Source of the DNA: Chelativorans intermedius | GTDB lineage: Bacteria; Pseudomonadota; Alphaproteobacteria; Rhizobiales; Rhizobiaceae | Reading direction: 5' to 3' | Assembly: GCF_025398255.1 (NCBI RefSeq) | Contig: NZ_JAODNW010000018.1 | Location: 62,001-126,000, forward strand | Length of the DNA stretch: 64,000 nucleotides | In this document: positions 25,503 through 35,067 of the stretch, one piece after another | How positions within the stretch are numbered: the stretch's first letter is position 1 | Layout of the letters: every line of letters begins with the position of its first letter | The notes under the pieces: model-generated | What the model saw: the letters and a program-made list of their open reading frames with translations, nothing else | What the model was told of the DNA's origin: nothing | Databases searched by the model: none | Translations under genes and position numbers: made by a program

Positions 25503-26488
25503 GTTGCCGCCTCGCGGTTGCGCAGGATGAGCCGGCCCTGCCGCCGTTCGGCGCGGGCATTGAAGGCGACGGCCAGGATGATGGCGCTGCCCGAGATGGC
25601 GAGCTGCCAGAAGGGCGAGATGTCGATGACGGGCAGCGCGTTCTTGACGACGCCGAAGAACAGCGCGCCGAGCACCGCGCCCCCCACCGAGCCGATGCCA
25701 CCGGCAATGGAGATGCCGCCGATGACACAGGCTGCGATGATGTCGAGCTCGAAACCGCCGGCGATGTCCACATAGGCGACCGCATAGCGCGATACCCACA
25801 GATAGCCCGACAGGCCCGCCAGCGCCCCGGCCAGGGTGAAGGCGAGAAAGCGTGTGCGCCCGACATCGATGCCGGTGTAGACGGCGGCGGTGGGATTGCC
25901 GCCTACCGCATAGAAGGCGCGGCCGAGCGGCGTGCGCGTGATGAACAGCGCCATGAGAGCGATGGCGGCCAACGCGATCCAGGAGAGCATCGGCAGGCCG
26001 AGAAGAGGCGCGCGCGGCAGGGCCTTGAAGGCGGCGCTCATCTGGTGCGCGTTCACCCATTCGCCGCCGGAGATCACGAAGATGATGCCGCGGAAGATGG
26101 TCAGCGTGCCGAGCGTGACCACGATGGGCGGGATCTCCACCTTCCATACCAGAATGCCGTTGAAAGCGCCAAGAAGGGCGCCGACGCCAATGCCGAAGAG
26201 AATGAGAAGCGGAATGGGAATGCCCGGCACGGTCGCGTTGAGCATGGCCACCACCATGCCGCAAAGGGCCAGATTGGCAGCCATCGAGAGATCGATGCAG
26301 CGGGTGAGGATCACCATCATCTGGCCGAGCGCCAGGATGATGAGGATGGCCGTGTCGTTGAAGACATTGGCGAGATTGGCCGGACGCACGAAGCCGGGAA
26401 AGCGCCATGCGATGGCGGCAAGCAGCACCAGAATCGCGGCGGCCAGAAGAATCTCGCGGGATTTGAGGAGCCTCATCATGTCTCTCAT
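25499..26488 (-). CDS. rhaP: Rhamnose ABC transporter permease RhaP
   Basis: 329 residues, the second CUT2-type permease (TRCIDLSMAANLALCGMV, LGTLTIFRGIIFVISGG), with about ten helices. The ATG at 26488 overlaps the rhaT stop; internal ATGs at 26479 and 26476 would shorten the product by three or four residues. It heterodimerises with RhaQ. Confidence 0.92.
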   Translation of the reverse strand: MRDMMRLLKSREILLAAAILVLLAAIAWRFPGFVRPANLANVFNDTAILIILALGQMMVILTRCIDLSMAANLALCGMVVAMLNATVPGIPIPLLILFGIGVGALLGAFNGILVWKVEIPPIVVTLGTLTIFRGIIFVISGGEWVNAHQMSAAFKALPRAPLLGLPMLSWIALAAIALMALFITRTPLGRAFYAVGGNPTAAVYTGIDVGRTRFLAFTLAGALAGLSGYLWVSRYAVAYVDIAGGFELDIIAACVIGGISIAGGIGSVGGAVLGALFFGVVKNALPVIDISPFWQLAISGSAIILAVAFNARAERRQGRLILRNREAAT

Positions 26489-28095
26489 GGCCCTTGAAGG
26501 GGGGCGGGGGTGGAAGCATCCGGCATGGGGGGCATTTCCCCTGCAATGCCAGCGGCGGCACGCACCAGGGTTTCGGCGTCCAGCCCCTCGCGTGCGAATT
26601 CGGCGGCGATGCGCCCTTCGCGCATGACGATCACGCGGTCGGACATGCCCAGGATCTCGGGGATCTCGGAGGAGACCATGATGATGCTGAGTCCGGCCGC
26701 AACCAGCTCGCTCATGAAGGCGTGCACCGCCGCCTTGGAGCCGATGTCGATGCCCTTGGTGGGCTCGTCGAGGATGATGACCTTGGGTGCGGTGGCGAGC
26801 CACTTGGCGATGACCACCTTCTGCTGGTTTCCGCCCGAGAGGGTGCCCACATCCTGGTCGAGGCTCGCGGCGCGAAGATCCAGGCGTGAGGTGTATTCGC
26901 GGGCGAGCTTGAACTCCTCCGCCAGGCGCAGGAAACCGTGGCGCGTGGTGCGCGACAGCGAAGGCAGGGTGACGTTCTGAAAGATCGGCAGCCCGGCAAT
27001 CGCCCCCTGCCTGCCGCGTTCCTCCGGCACATAGACGATGCCGCGGCGGATTGCCTCGGCCGGGCTGCGGATGACCGCCACCTCGCCGTCGATCCTCACG
27101 GCTCCCCGCGATGGCTTTGTGATGCCGAACAGCGCCTGCATCAGTTCGCTGCGCCCGGCACCGACAAGGCCGTAGAAGCCGAGGATTTCCCCGCGGCGAA
27201 GCTCAAAGCCGATGTCGGCGAACTCGGTTGGGTGGCTGTAACCGGAAACGGTGAGCACGGCGGGGCCGATCTCTGCCTTTCGTTTGGGGAAGATCTGGCC
27301 CACCGGGCGGCCTACCATGAGGCGCACCAGCGCATCGTGGTTGGTTTTGGAGATCAGTCCGGCGCCCACGCATTCGCCGTCGCGGAAGACGGTGTAGCGG
27401 TCGGCGATGCGGAAGATCTCGTCGAACTTGTGGGAGATGAAGAGGATTGCCTTGCCTTCCGCCTTGAGGCGCTCGATGAGCTCGTAGAGTTCCTCGATTT
27501 CCTTGTGGGAGAGGGCGGCGGTGGGCTCGTCCATGATGACGATGCGCGCATCGACCGACAGTGCCCGTGCAATGGCCACCAGGTGCTTGCTGGCAATACC
27601 GAGGTCGCGCAGTCGCGCCTGCGGGTCGATGGCCGCGCCGATGCGCTCCAGCACGGTGCCGGCCTCGCGGTTCATGCGTGCCCGGTCGATGAGGCCCAGG
27701 CGGGTGCGCGGTGCGTGGCCGAGGAAAATGTTCTCCGCTACGGAAAGTTCGTCGAACAGCACCGTTTCCTGGTGAATAGCGGTGATGCCCGCGCGATGGG
27801 CGTCATAGGCAGTGGCAAAGAAAACCTCTCTCCCGCCCAGCCGGATCGTGCCCTCATCCGGCTGATAGATGCCGGTGAGGATCTTCACCAACGTCGATTT
27901 TCCGGCACCGTTCTCGCCGATGAGGGCCGTGACCGTGCCGGGATAGAGCTCCAGCGAGACGTCGGAAAGCGCGCGCACGCCGGGAAAGCTCTTGCAGATG
28001 CCGGCAAGCGTCAGCACCAGCTGTCCGCTCGGGGCCTGCGGCGTATCCGCGTTTTCTGTCCTGGCTTTCTGGAGCATGGGAAGCGGCTCTGCCAC
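26485..28095 (-). CDS. rhaT: Rhamnose ABC transporter ATPase RhaT
   Basis: 536 residues with two fused ATPase domains, as in RbsA-type CUT2 transporters. The first domain has Walker A GENGAGKSTLV and Walker B VIMDEPTAAL. The second has the degenerate Walker A GLVGAGRSELM and an intact signature LSGGNQQKVVIAKW. It powers rhamnose uptake through RhaPQ. The ATG at 28095 is the longer of two options; a second in-frame ATG lies at 28077. Confidence 0.94.
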   Translation of the reverse strand: MAEPLPMLQKARTENADTPQAPSGQLVLTLAGICKSFPGVRALSDVSLELYPGTVTALIGENGAGKSTLVKILTGIYQPDEGTIRLGGREVFFATAYDAHRAGITAIHQETVLFDELSVAENIFLGHAPRTRLGLIDRARMNREAGTVLERIGAAIDPQARLRDLGIASKHLVAIARALSVDARIVIMDEPTAALSHKEIEELYELIERLKAEGKAILFISHKFDEIFRIADRYTVFRDGECVGAGLISKTNHDALVRLMVGRPVGQIFPKRKAEIGPAVLTVSGYSHPTEFADIGFELRRGEILGFYGLVGAGRSELMQALFGITKPSRGAVRIDGEVAVIRSPAEAIRRGIVYVPEERGRQGAIAGLPIFQNVTLPSLSRTTRHGFLRLAEEFKLAREYTSRLDLRAASLDQDVGTLSGGNQQKVVIAKWLATAPKVIILDEPTKGIDIGSKAAVHAFMSELVAAGLSIIMVSSEIPEILGMSDRVIVMREGRIAAEFAREGLDAETLVRAAAGIAGEMPPMPDASTPAPLQGP

Positions 28096-28127
28096 GATTG
28101 CCTGACTGCTCTTCTGCGACGGGCGGC

Positions 28128-28157
28128 CCTCCCTTTCGGCGCCGGAGCACCGGGAGG
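28128..28157 (-). other. Short inverted repeat between rhaS and rhaT
   Basis: CCTCCC (28128-28133) and GGGAGG (28152-28157) can pair around an 18-base GC-rich loop in the 87-bp gap after rhaS. It may be a weak hairpin that stabilises the binding-protein transcript. One arm on the minus strand also resembles a ribosome-binding motif, so the pairing may be incidental. Confidence 0.3.
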
Positions 28158-28182
28158 ACCGCTCCTGCCCTCGCCGAACGTC

Positions 28183-29184
28183 TCAGAAGATATCCTTGAA
28201 CCTGTCGATGTTCGAGGCATCGTAGACGAAGGGCTCGGCCATCGCGCCCTCGCGGTTCTCGTCGAGCGTGACGGTGCCGACGCGCCCCATGTCGATCTCG
28301 GCGCCCGGCTCGGCGGTCGCCTGGCCCGTGGCCAGATTATAGGCGATCATGGTAGCGGCATAGCCGAGATCGATCGGGTTCCAGATGGCGAAGCTCTTGG
28401 ACGCGCCGGATTTCACATGGCCAGCCATTTCGGAGGGCAGGCCAAGTCCGGTGACATTGATCTCGCCGATCTTGCCGGCGTCAGTCACCGCCTGGGCTGC
28501 TGCCACGATGCCCACCGAGGTGGGGGCGATGATGGCCTTGAGATTCGGATAGCTCTGGATGAGACCTTGGGCTTCGCGGTACGACTTGTCGGCAAGATCA
28601 TCGCCATAGACGGTGGTGACCAGGTTCACGCCCGGATAGTCGGGCAGCACCTTCTTCATCTCGGCGATCCAGTTGTTCTGGTTGGTGTGGGTGGCCGAGG
28701 CTGAGAGAATGGCCACGTCACCACCGCCTTCCGGCAAATGGTCCGCTGCCATTTTCACGCACATCTCTCCAATGAGCTGGTTCGAGGAGGGGTTGAGGTG
28801 CATCTGCCGGCCTTCCGGCGCGACACCCGAATCCCAGGAGATGACGGTGATGCCGCGGTCCATGGCCCGCTTGAGCGTCGGCACCAGCGCATCGGTATCG
28901 TTGGCCGAGACGGCGATGGCGTCGACATTTTGGGCGATCAGGGAATTGATGACCTCGATCTGGCCTTCGGCGGTGGTGTCTGTCGGCCCGGTATAGATGA
29001 CCTCGACATTGCCCAGCTCCTTCGCCGCCTCCTGAGCGCCTTCGTGGGCGGCCTCGAAGAAGCCGATGCCGAGCGCCTTGACGACGAGCGCGATGCGCAC
29101 ATTGTCCTGCGCTTGCGCCTGGGCTGCGGCGAGGGTGAAGGCGGCGGTGGCCGCCGCTGCCAGAAGTTTCCTTGCAATGCTCAT
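28183..29184 (-). CDS. rhaS: Rhamnose ABC transporter substrate-binding protein RhaS
   Basis: 333 residues with a Sec signal (MSIARKLLAAAATAAFTLAA, cut after AQA). It has a periplasmic-binding-protein-like sugar-binding fold of the RbsB class (VISWDSGVAPEGRQMHLNPS, ADHLPEGGGDVAILSASATH). It is the receptor of the CUT2 importer RhaPQT. The start at 29184 begins the signal and has GGGAGGAAA before it, which excludes the longer in-frame reading. It is the second gene of the leftward rha unit. Confidence 0.93.
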   Translation of the reverse strand: MSIARKLLAAAATAAFTLAAAQAQAQDNVRIALVVKALGIGFFEAAHEGAQEAAKELGNVEVIYTGPTDTTAEGQIEVINSLIAQNVDAIAVSANDTDALVPTLKRAMDRGITVISWDSGVAPEGRQMHLNPSSNQLIGEMCVKMAADHLPEGGGDVAILSASATHTNQNNWIAEMKKVLPDYPGVNLVTTVYGDDLADKSYREAQGLIQSYPNLKAIIAPTSVGIVAAAQAVTDAGKIGEINVTGLGLPSEMAGHVKSGASKSFAIWNPIDLGYAATMIAYNLATGQATAEPGAEIDMGRVGTVTLDENREGAMAEPFVYDASNIDRFKDIF

Positions 29185-29225
29185 CGTTTCCTCCCTTGAG
29201 CGTTTGCGTCGTCGTCCCCGCCGGC

Positions 29226-30035
29226 TCACGCAGGCAGGGAAGTCTCCTCTCGGGCCTGGCCGGGGCTGCTGGCCACGATCAGGCGCACGCCCGCCGCCTC
29301 CAGCATCTTCGCTTCCCGATCGGTCACGCCCTCGTCGGTAATCACCGTGGCGATGCGCTCCAGCCGGCACAGGATGAGGCTTGAGCGCTGGCGGAACTTG
29401 CTGGAATCGGCCAGCACCACCAGCTCCTCGGCCTGATTGATCAGCTTCTGCTCGGCCTGGATCAGCAGGGGATCGCCTTCCATCAGGCCGAGGGGGCCGA
29501 GACCGCGGGCGCCCATGAACATGCGCCGCGCGTAGAAATTGGCCGTCACGTCGTTGTCGAACGGCGAGAGCACGATGTTCTGCTCGCGATAGACAGTGCC
29601 GCCGGGCAGAACCACCGTGTTCTTCGAATGCTTCAGAAGGTGCTCGGCGATGACAAAGGAATTGGTGAGGATGGGCATCCGCCGGCTGGCAAGGAAATGC
29701 ACCATCTGGAAGGTGGTGGTGCCGCCATTGATGATGATCGGCTCGCCGTCGCTGCACAGTGCCACGGCCTCGCGCGCAATGGCCCGCTTCTTGTCAGCGT
29801 TGAGCGCCTCGTTGACCTTGAACGGCCTGCCGGCAAGCCCGATGAACTGCGGCGGTGTCATGGCCTCAGCCCCGCCGCGCACGCGCCTCAGCTTCTGCTG
29901 CATGTGCAGGGCGGCGATGTCACGCCGAATCGTGGCCTCCGAGGCGCCGGTCAGGTCCACCATTTCCTGCACGGTGACGACAGGCTTTTCCTGAACGGCT
30001 GACAGGATGATGCGATGGCGCTCTTTCTCGTGCAT
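29226..30035 (-). CDS. rhaR: DeoR family repressor of rhamnose genes
   Basis: 269 residues: an N-terminal DeoR helix-turn-helix (VTVQEMVDLTGASEATIRRD) and a C-terminal DeoR sugar-phosphate-sensing domain (INGGTTTFQMVHFLASRRM). In R. leguminosarum the DeoR-type RhaR represses the divergent rhamnose transcripts. Here it heads the leftward unit and faces rhaD across 185 bases that hold inverted repeats. Confidence 0.9.
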   Translation of the reverse strand: MHEKERHRIILSAVQEKPVVTVQEMVDLTGASEATIRRDIAALHMQQKLRRVRGGAEAMTPPQFIGLAGRPFKVNEALNADKKRAIAREAVALCSDGEPIIINGGTTTFQMVHFLASRRMPILTNSFVIAEHLLKHSKNTVVLPGGTVYREQNIVLSPFDNDVTANFYARRMFMGARGLGPLGLMEGDPLLIQAEQKLINQAEELVVLADSSKFRQRSSLILCRLERIATVITDEGVTDREAKMLEAAGVRLIVASSPGQAREETSLPA

Positions 30036-30078
30036 GGGTCCTCCCTCGATCGCGAATTAACGCATCGGAATCGCGCAG

Positions 30079-30151
30079 TGTCAATCATATTCCGTCAAAA
30101 TCTTTATTGTTGCAGCGCAATATGATCGAAATTGAGTGATATTGATTGACA
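30079..30151. promoter_or_regulatory. Putative RhaR operators and divergent promoters
   Basis: TGTCAATCATAT (30079-30090) is mirrored by ATATTGATTGACA (30139-30151), and CAATAT at 30118-30123 pairs with ATATTG at 30139-30144. TTGACA motifs lie inside the outer arms on each strand. The leftward one is followed after 18 bases by TTAATT, a credible -10. An AT-rich gap with operator arms overlapping -35 boxes fits repression of both rhaR and rhaD by RhaR. Confidence 0.55.
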
Positions 30152-30220
30152 GAGGGAGGGCCTTTTGCCACTTTTGAACCATGCCAGATGCACCCGGCGG
30201 TGCAGCGAGGGAGGACTTCC

Positions 30221-32323
30221 ATGCTTGAAACACGCGGTGGAACACGGCTCGCCGATCTTTGGGATGAGACGAGGGCCGCCACCATGAGCGAGCCGGAGCG
30301 CCTGCTTTATCGCTCCAACCTTCTGGGCTCGGACAAGCGCATCACAAATTATGGGGGCGGCAACACCTCGGCCAAAGTGACGCAGGCCGATCCGTTCACG
30401 GGTGAACCGGTGGAGGTCCTGTGGGTCAAGGGCTCGGGCGGCGATGTCGGAACCATCAAACTTGACGGCTTCGCCACGCTTTACATGGACAAGCTGCACG
30501 GGCTGAAGAAGCTTTATCGCGGCGTTGACCATGAGGACGAGATGGTGGGGTATCTGCCCCACTGCACTTTCAACCTCAATCCGCGTGCCGCCTCCATCGA
30601 CACGCCGCTTCATGCCTATGTTCCATACCGGCATGTTGACCATATGCACCCGGATGCGGTGATCGCCATTGCGGCGGCGCAAAACAGCAAGACGCTGACG
30701 GAGACGATCTATGGCGGCGAGATCGGCTGGCTGCCTTGGAAACGGCCAGGCTTCGAGCTCGGCCTCTGGTTGGAGGCGTTCTGCCGCGATAACCCGGACG
30801 CCAAGGGCGTGGTGCTGGCTGGTCATGGGCTCTTTACATGGGGCGACACGGCACGCGAATGCTACGAGACCACCATCCGTATCATCAACCGCGCCATCGC
30901 GTGGTTCGAGGAGGAGGCGGCGGACAAGCCTGCTTTTGGCGGTGCTGTGCGGCCCGTTCTGGGCCCTGAGGAGCGGCGCCGGGTGGCCGAACGGCTGATG
31001 CCGGCGATCCGCGGCCTGATTTCCGATGCGCAGCGCAAGGTCGGCCATTTCGACGACAGCGAAGCGGTGCTCGAGTTCACGGCCGGGCGGGATATGGAGA
31101 CGCTTGCAGCACTGGGCACGAGTTGCCCGGACCATTTTCTGCGCACCAAGCGAACGCCGCTCGTGGTCGATTTCGATCCGGCCCGGCCCGACCTCGACAG
31201 AACGCTCGGGAGCCTGCCGGCCGCCATCGCGGCATATCGCGAGGAGCACGCTGCCTATTACGAGCGGTGCAAGCGGCCTGACAGCCCGCCCATGCGCGAT
31301 CCCAATGCGGTGGTATATCTGGTGCCGGGCGTGGGAATGATTACCTTTGCCAAGGACAAGGCGACGGCCCGCGTTTCGGCCGAGTTCTATGTTAACGCGA
31401 TCAACGTGATGCGCGGGGCCTCCAGCGTCTCCAGCTATGTGGGCTTGGCCGAGCAGGAAGCGTTCGACATCGAGTACTGGGTGCTGGAGGAGGCGAAGCT
31501 TCAGCGCCTGCCAAGGCCCCGGCCGCTGGCCGGAAAGATTGCGCTGATCACCGGCGGAGCAGGGGGCATTGGCAAGGCCACGGCCGAGCGCCTTCTCCAG
31601 GATGGCGCCTGTGTCGTGCTGGCCGACATCGACGAAAAGGCGCTTGCCCTGGCGGAGGAGGAGTTGGCCGGTCGGTATACGGCCGACTGTGTGCGCCGCG
31701 TCAGACTGGACGTGACGGCGGAGGACGAGGCCGCCGCCGCCTTTGCCCATGCGGTACGCGAATATGGCGGGCTCGACATTTTGGTCTCAAATGCCGGCAT
31801 CTCCTCGGCAGCACCCGTGGACGAGACCGATCTTTCCACATGGAATCGCAACATGGATATTCTTTCCACCGGATATTTCCTGGTGGCGCGGGAGGCCTTC
31901 CGTCTGATGAAGCGTCAGGGCACTGGCGGCGAGATCGTCTTCGTTGCCTCAAAGAACGGTCTTGCGGCCTCGCCCAACGCCGCCGCCTATTGCACGGCCA
32001 AGGCTGCCGAGATCCATCTGGCCCGCTGCCTGGCGCTGGAAGGGGCGGAATTCGGCATCCGCGTGAACACGGTGAACCCGGACGCGGTGCTGCGCGGATC
32101 GCGCATCTGGTCGGGTGCCTGGCGCGAGCAGCGCGCCGCTGCCTACAACATGCGCCCGGACGAACTGGAGGAGCACTATCGCAAGCGCTCGCTTCTGAAG
32201 CTCAGCGTGTATCCCGAGGATGTGGCCGAGGCGATCTATTTCTTCGTCTCCGACATGTCGGCCAAGTCGACTGGAAACATTCTCAACGTCGATGCCGGCA
32301 ACGCGCAGAGTTTCACGCGCTAA
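30221..32323 (+). CDS. rhaD: Bifunctional rhamnulose-1-phosphate aldolase / L-lactaldehyde dehydrogenase
   Basis: 700 residues in two parts. Residues 1 to about 430 are a class II aldolase/adducin domain (ITNYGGGNTSAKV, YVPYRHVDHMHPDAVIA with clustered metal-binding His). Residues 440-700 are a short-chain dehydrogenase (ITGGAGGIGKATAERL, catalytic YCTAKAA). The fusion cleaves L-rhamnulose 1-phosphate to dihydroxyacetone phosphate and L-lactaldehyde and then oxidises or reduces the lactaldehyde. The ATG at 30221 follows AGGGAGGA; longer in-frame readings enter the operator region. It is followed 30 bases later by rhaI. Confidence 0.93.
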   Translation: MLETRGGTRLADLWDETRAATMSEPERLLYRSNLLGSDKRITNYGGGNTSAKVTQADPFTGEPVEVLWVKGSGGDVGTIKLDGFATLYMDKLHGLKKLYRGVDHEDEMVGYLPHCTFNLNPRAASIDTPLHAYVPYRHVDHMHPDAVIAIAAAQNSKTLTETIYGGEIGWLPWKRPGFELGLWLEAFCRDNPDAKGVVLAGHGLFTWGDTARECYETTIRIINRAIAWFEEEAADKPAFGGAVRPVLGPEERRRVAERLMPAIRGLISDAQRKVGHFDDSEAVLEFTAGRDMETLAALGTSCPDHFLRTKRTPLVVDFDPARPDLDRTLGSLPAAIAAYREEHAAYYERCKRPDSPPMRDPNAVVYLVPGVGMITFAKDKATARVSAEFYVNAINVMRGASSVSSYVGLAEQEAFDIEYWVLEEAKLQRLPRPRPLAGKIALITGGAGGIGKATAERLLQDGACVVLADIDEKALALAEEELAGRYTADCVRRVRLDVTAEDEAAAAFAHAVREYGGLDILVSNAGISSAAPVDETDLSTWNRNMDILSTGYFLVAREAFRLMKRQGTGGEIVFVASKNGLAASPNAAAYCTAKAAEIHLARCLALEGAEFGIRVNTVNPDAVLRGSRIWSGAWREQRAAAYNMRPDELEEHYRKRSLLKLSVYPEDVAEAIYFFVSDMSAKSTGNILNVDAGNAQSFTR

Positions 32324-32353
32324 AGCCGCTCACCGGAAAGCAGGGAGGAGGCC

Positions 32354-33646
32354 ATGAGCGAACAACCGATCGACACCGATCTCGTCGCGCGCGAGAATGC
32401 AGCCCGACAATCGGCACTCGAACGGGATTACGAGGCGCTCGGCGAACAGCTCGACCGCCGCGGCATCCCCATTGATGCCATCCGCGACAAGGTGGCTGCC
32501 TTCGCCGTTGCCATTCCCTCCTGGGGTGTAGGTACGGGCGGAACACGCTTTGCCCGTTTCCCCGGCCCTGGCGAGCCTCGGGACATCTTCGACAAGATCG
32601 AGGACTGCGCGGTGATCCACCAACTGACCCGCGCCACGCCAACCATTTCGCTCCACATTCCATGGGACAGGGCTGAACCGGCCCTGCTCAAGGAGGCAGC
32701 GGCGCGCCGTGGCCTGGCCTTCGATGCCATGAACTCCAACACCTTCCAGGACCACCCCGGCCAGCACCACTCCTACAAGTTCGGTTCGCTCTCGCACACA
32801 GACGCCGCCACGCGCGCCCAAGCGGTGGAGCATAATCTGGAATGCATCGAGATCGGCAGGGCCATAGGCTCCAAGGCGTTGACGGTGTGGATCGGCGATG
32901 GCTCCAACTTTCCGGGGCAGAGCGACTTTGCCCGCGCCTTCGAGCGCTATCTGGACTCGATGAAACAGATCTACGCGGCGCTGCCGGAAGACTGGCGTCT
33001 TTTCACCGAGCACAAGATATACGAGCCGGCCTTCTATTCCACCGTCGTGCAGGACTGGGGCACCAACTACCTGATCGCACGGGAACTGGGGGAGAAGGCT
33101 TTCTGCCTGGTCGATCTTGGCCACCACGCGCCGAATGTGAACATCGAGATGATCGTCTCGCGCCTGATCCAGTTCGGCAAGCTTGGTGGCTTCCACTTCA
33201 ACGATTCGAAATATGGCGACGACGATCTGGATGCCGGCGTCATCGACCCCTATCGGCTGTTCCTCATCTTCAACGAGCTGGTGGCGGCGGAGCGGCGGGC
33301 TGTTCCGGGCTTTGCGCCCGCCCACATGCTCGACCAGAGCCACAATGTCACCGATCCCATCGAGAGCCTGATGCTCTCGGCGGTGGAGGTGACACGCGCC
33401 TATGCCCAGGCGCTGCTGGTGGACCGCACGGCGCTTGACGCCTTTCAGGAAGAAAACGACGCGTTGATGGCGAGCGAGACTCTGAAGACTGCCTTCCGCA
33501 CCGATGTCGGGCCGGTTCTCGCCATGGCGCGGCTGCGGTCGGGCGGCGCCGTAGATCCGGTAGCCGCGTATCGCGCCAGCGGCTATCGCCGGAAGGTGGC
33601 GGACGAGCGTCCGGCAGCTCGCGGCACGGGCGGCGGCATCGTATAG
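32354..33646 (+). CDS. rhaI: L-rhamnose isomerase (RhaI type)
   Basis: 430 residues, a TIM-barrel sugar isomerase of the alternative rhamnose-catabolism class found in rhizobia rather than E. coli RhaA. Metal-site strands are visible: TEHKIYEPAFYSTV, DLGHHAPNVNIEM and FHFNDSKYGDDDLDAG. It converts L-rhamnose to L-rhamnulose, feeding RhaK and RhaD. GGGAGG precedes the start. Its last 64 bases overlap, tail to tail, the CAP-domain gene on the other strand. Confidence 0.93.
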   Translation: MSEQPIDTDLVARENAARQSALERDYEALGEQLDRRGIPIDAIRDKVAAFAVAIPSWGVGTGGTRFARFPGPGEPRDIFDKIEDCAVIHQLTRATPTISLHIPWDRAEPALLKEAAARRGLAFDAMNSNTFQDHPGQHHSYKFGSLSHTDAATRAQAVEHNLECIEIGRAIGSKALTVWIGDGSNFPGQSDFARAFERYLDSMKQIYAALPEDWRLFTEHKIYEPAFYSTVVQDWGTNYLIARELGEKAFCLVDLGHHAPNVNIEMIVSRLIQFGKLGGFHFNDSKYGDDDLDAGVIDPYRLFLIFNELVAAERRAVPGFAPAHMLDQSHNVTDPIESLMLSAVEVTRAYAQALLVDRTALDAFQEENDALMASETLKTAFRTDVGPVLAMARLRSGGAVDPVAAYRASGYRRKVADERPAARGTGGGIV

Positions 33647-34179
33647 GCGTCGCGGCGCTCGGTCACGAAAGCCTGCACGGCATAGAGCCGGCCGCCGGCC
33701 GCGGCGATGCCGAAGCCGAAATCCTGAAGCCGGGGATCGAGAATGTTGCGGCGGTGGCCCGGACTTTCCATCCATCGGGCATGGAAGGTGCGAAGCTGCT
33801 CGCGCGGTATCTGGCAGGCGATGCAGCTTGCGATGTTCTCCGCCACGATGGCCCACAGTCCGCCACCATGGGCGCGGTATCGGTCGGCCACATCGCGGCC
33901 TTCCGGCGAGCGATGGTCGTAGAAGTCGCGCCGCGCCATGTCCTCGGCATGGGCCTGGGCGGCGGCGGTGATGGGGGCGGTCGCGCGCAGCGCGGGCAGG
34001 CCGTGGCGGGCGCGCTCCCCGTTGACAAGGGCAAGGGCGCTCCTGCGCAGGGATTGCAGGTCGCCGACCGGCTCCAGCGGCCTGTCGGGGCGCGCGGCAG
34101 CGCAGGCCGTGCAGGCGATGACGAGCAGCATCAGGCACGCCGCCCGTCCCGGGCCGGCTATGGCGGTCCATCGAATCAT
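33583..34179 (-). CDS. CAP/SCP domain secreted protein
   Basis: 198 residues. A hydrophobic signal ends in LLVIACTACAA, possibly a lipobox. The rest is a CAP (SCP/PR1) domain (LVNGERARHGLPAL, AQAHAEDMARRDFYDHRSP, SPGHRRNILDPRLQDFGFGI) with the expected His and Glu residues. Bacterial members are exported proteins of mostly unknown function. The gene overlaps the end of rhaI by 64 bases in the antisense direction and follows the isomerase gene by 45 bases, so it may be read with the leftward catabolic unit without being part of it. Confidence 0.85.
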   Translation of the reverse strand: MIRWTAIAGPGRAACLMLLVIACTACAAARPDRPLEPVGDLQSLRRSALALVNGERARHGLPALRATAPITAAAQAHAEDMARRDFYDHRSPEGRDVADRYRAHGGGLWAIVAENIASCIACQIPREQLRTFHARWMESPGHRRNILDPRLQDFGFGIAAAGGRLYAVQAFVTERRDAYTMPPPVPRAAGRSSATFRR

Positions 34180-34224
34180 GGAGGTCTGGCTAGCACGCGA
34201 TTGTGGCCGCGCCAGCCCCTTGCG

Positions 34225-35052
34225 TCAGCAGGCGGTGTTGAAGCGTTCCACGCAGGTGGCCAGCACCTCGTCACCGGGGCGCTTCCACCAGTCGTCGCGC
34301 GAGAAGATCTCCACTTCCTGCGGACCGTGGAAGCCTGCCTCCTCGATCATGCGACGAATGGCGGGCAGGTCGATCACCCCGTCGCCCATCATGCCGCGGT
34401 CCAGAAGAAGGTCCCTGGTGGGCACCAGCCAGTCGCAGATATGGTGAGCGAGAATGGCGCCCATCTGCCCGGCGCGGGCGATCTGAGTGGCAAGCTCGGG
34501 ATCCCACCAGACGTGGTAGACGTCGATGGCCACGCCGATTCCCTCGCCCAGTTCCACGCACAGATCGAGCGCCTGGGAAAGCGTGTTCACGCAGGCCCGG
34601 TCGGCGGCATACATGGGATGCAGCGGTTCGATGGCCAGGGGCATTCCAACGGAGCGGGCATGCGGCAGGATGGCGGCCAGACCCTCGGCCACCTGGCGGC
34701 GGGCCTCCGGCATGTCCTTCGAGGAACCGGGAAGTCCTCCCACCACCAGCACCAGGCAGTCGGCGTTGAGAGCCTTGGCCTCGTCGATGGCCCGCCTGTT
34801 GTCGTCGATATTGGCCTGCCTGCCGGCTGCGTCCTGCGCAGGAAACATGCCGCCGCGGCACAGCCCCGTCACCCTCAGCCCGTTTGCCTCGACGATGCGT
34901 GCAGCCTCCTTGAGCCCGATCGCTTCCACCTGGTCGCGCCAGGGGGCAATGGCCGTGATCCCGTGGCGCAGGCAACCCTCCACCGCCTCGGCGAAGCCCC
35001 AGCTTCCGCGCGTGGTGGCGAGATTGATCGACAGGCGGCCTTCAAGGCTCAT
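34225..35052 (-). CDS. TIM-barrel sugar (phosphate) isomerase/epimerase
   Basis: 275 residues of the AP-endonuclease-2 / xylose isomerase-like superfamily: LSINLATTRG, AIAPWRDQVEAIG, LAIEPLHPMYAADRACVNT, IDVYHVWWDPEL and PQEVEIFSRDDWW supply metal-binding Glu, Asp and His. Such proteins isomerise or epimerise free keto sugars or act as dehydratases. It is the fourth gene of the leftward unit that starts at 38814, 15 bases downstream of the enolase-like gene. The exact reaction is unknown. Confidence 0.8.
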   Translation of the reverse strand: MSLEGRLSINLATTRGSWGFAEAVEGCLRHGITAIAPWRDQVEAIGLKEAARIVEANGLRVTGLCRGGMFPAQDAAGRQANIDDNRRAIDEAKALNADCLVLVVGGLPGSSKDMPEARRQVAEGLAAILPHARSVGMPLAIEPLHPMYAADRACVNTLSQALDLCVELGEGIGVAIDVYHVWWDPELATQIARAGQMGAILAHHICDWLVPTRDLLLDRGMMGDGVIDLPAIRRMIEEAGFHGPQEVEIFSRDDWWKRPGDEVLATCVERFNTAC

Positions 35053-35067
35053 GGCTTGGTTCCTTCC

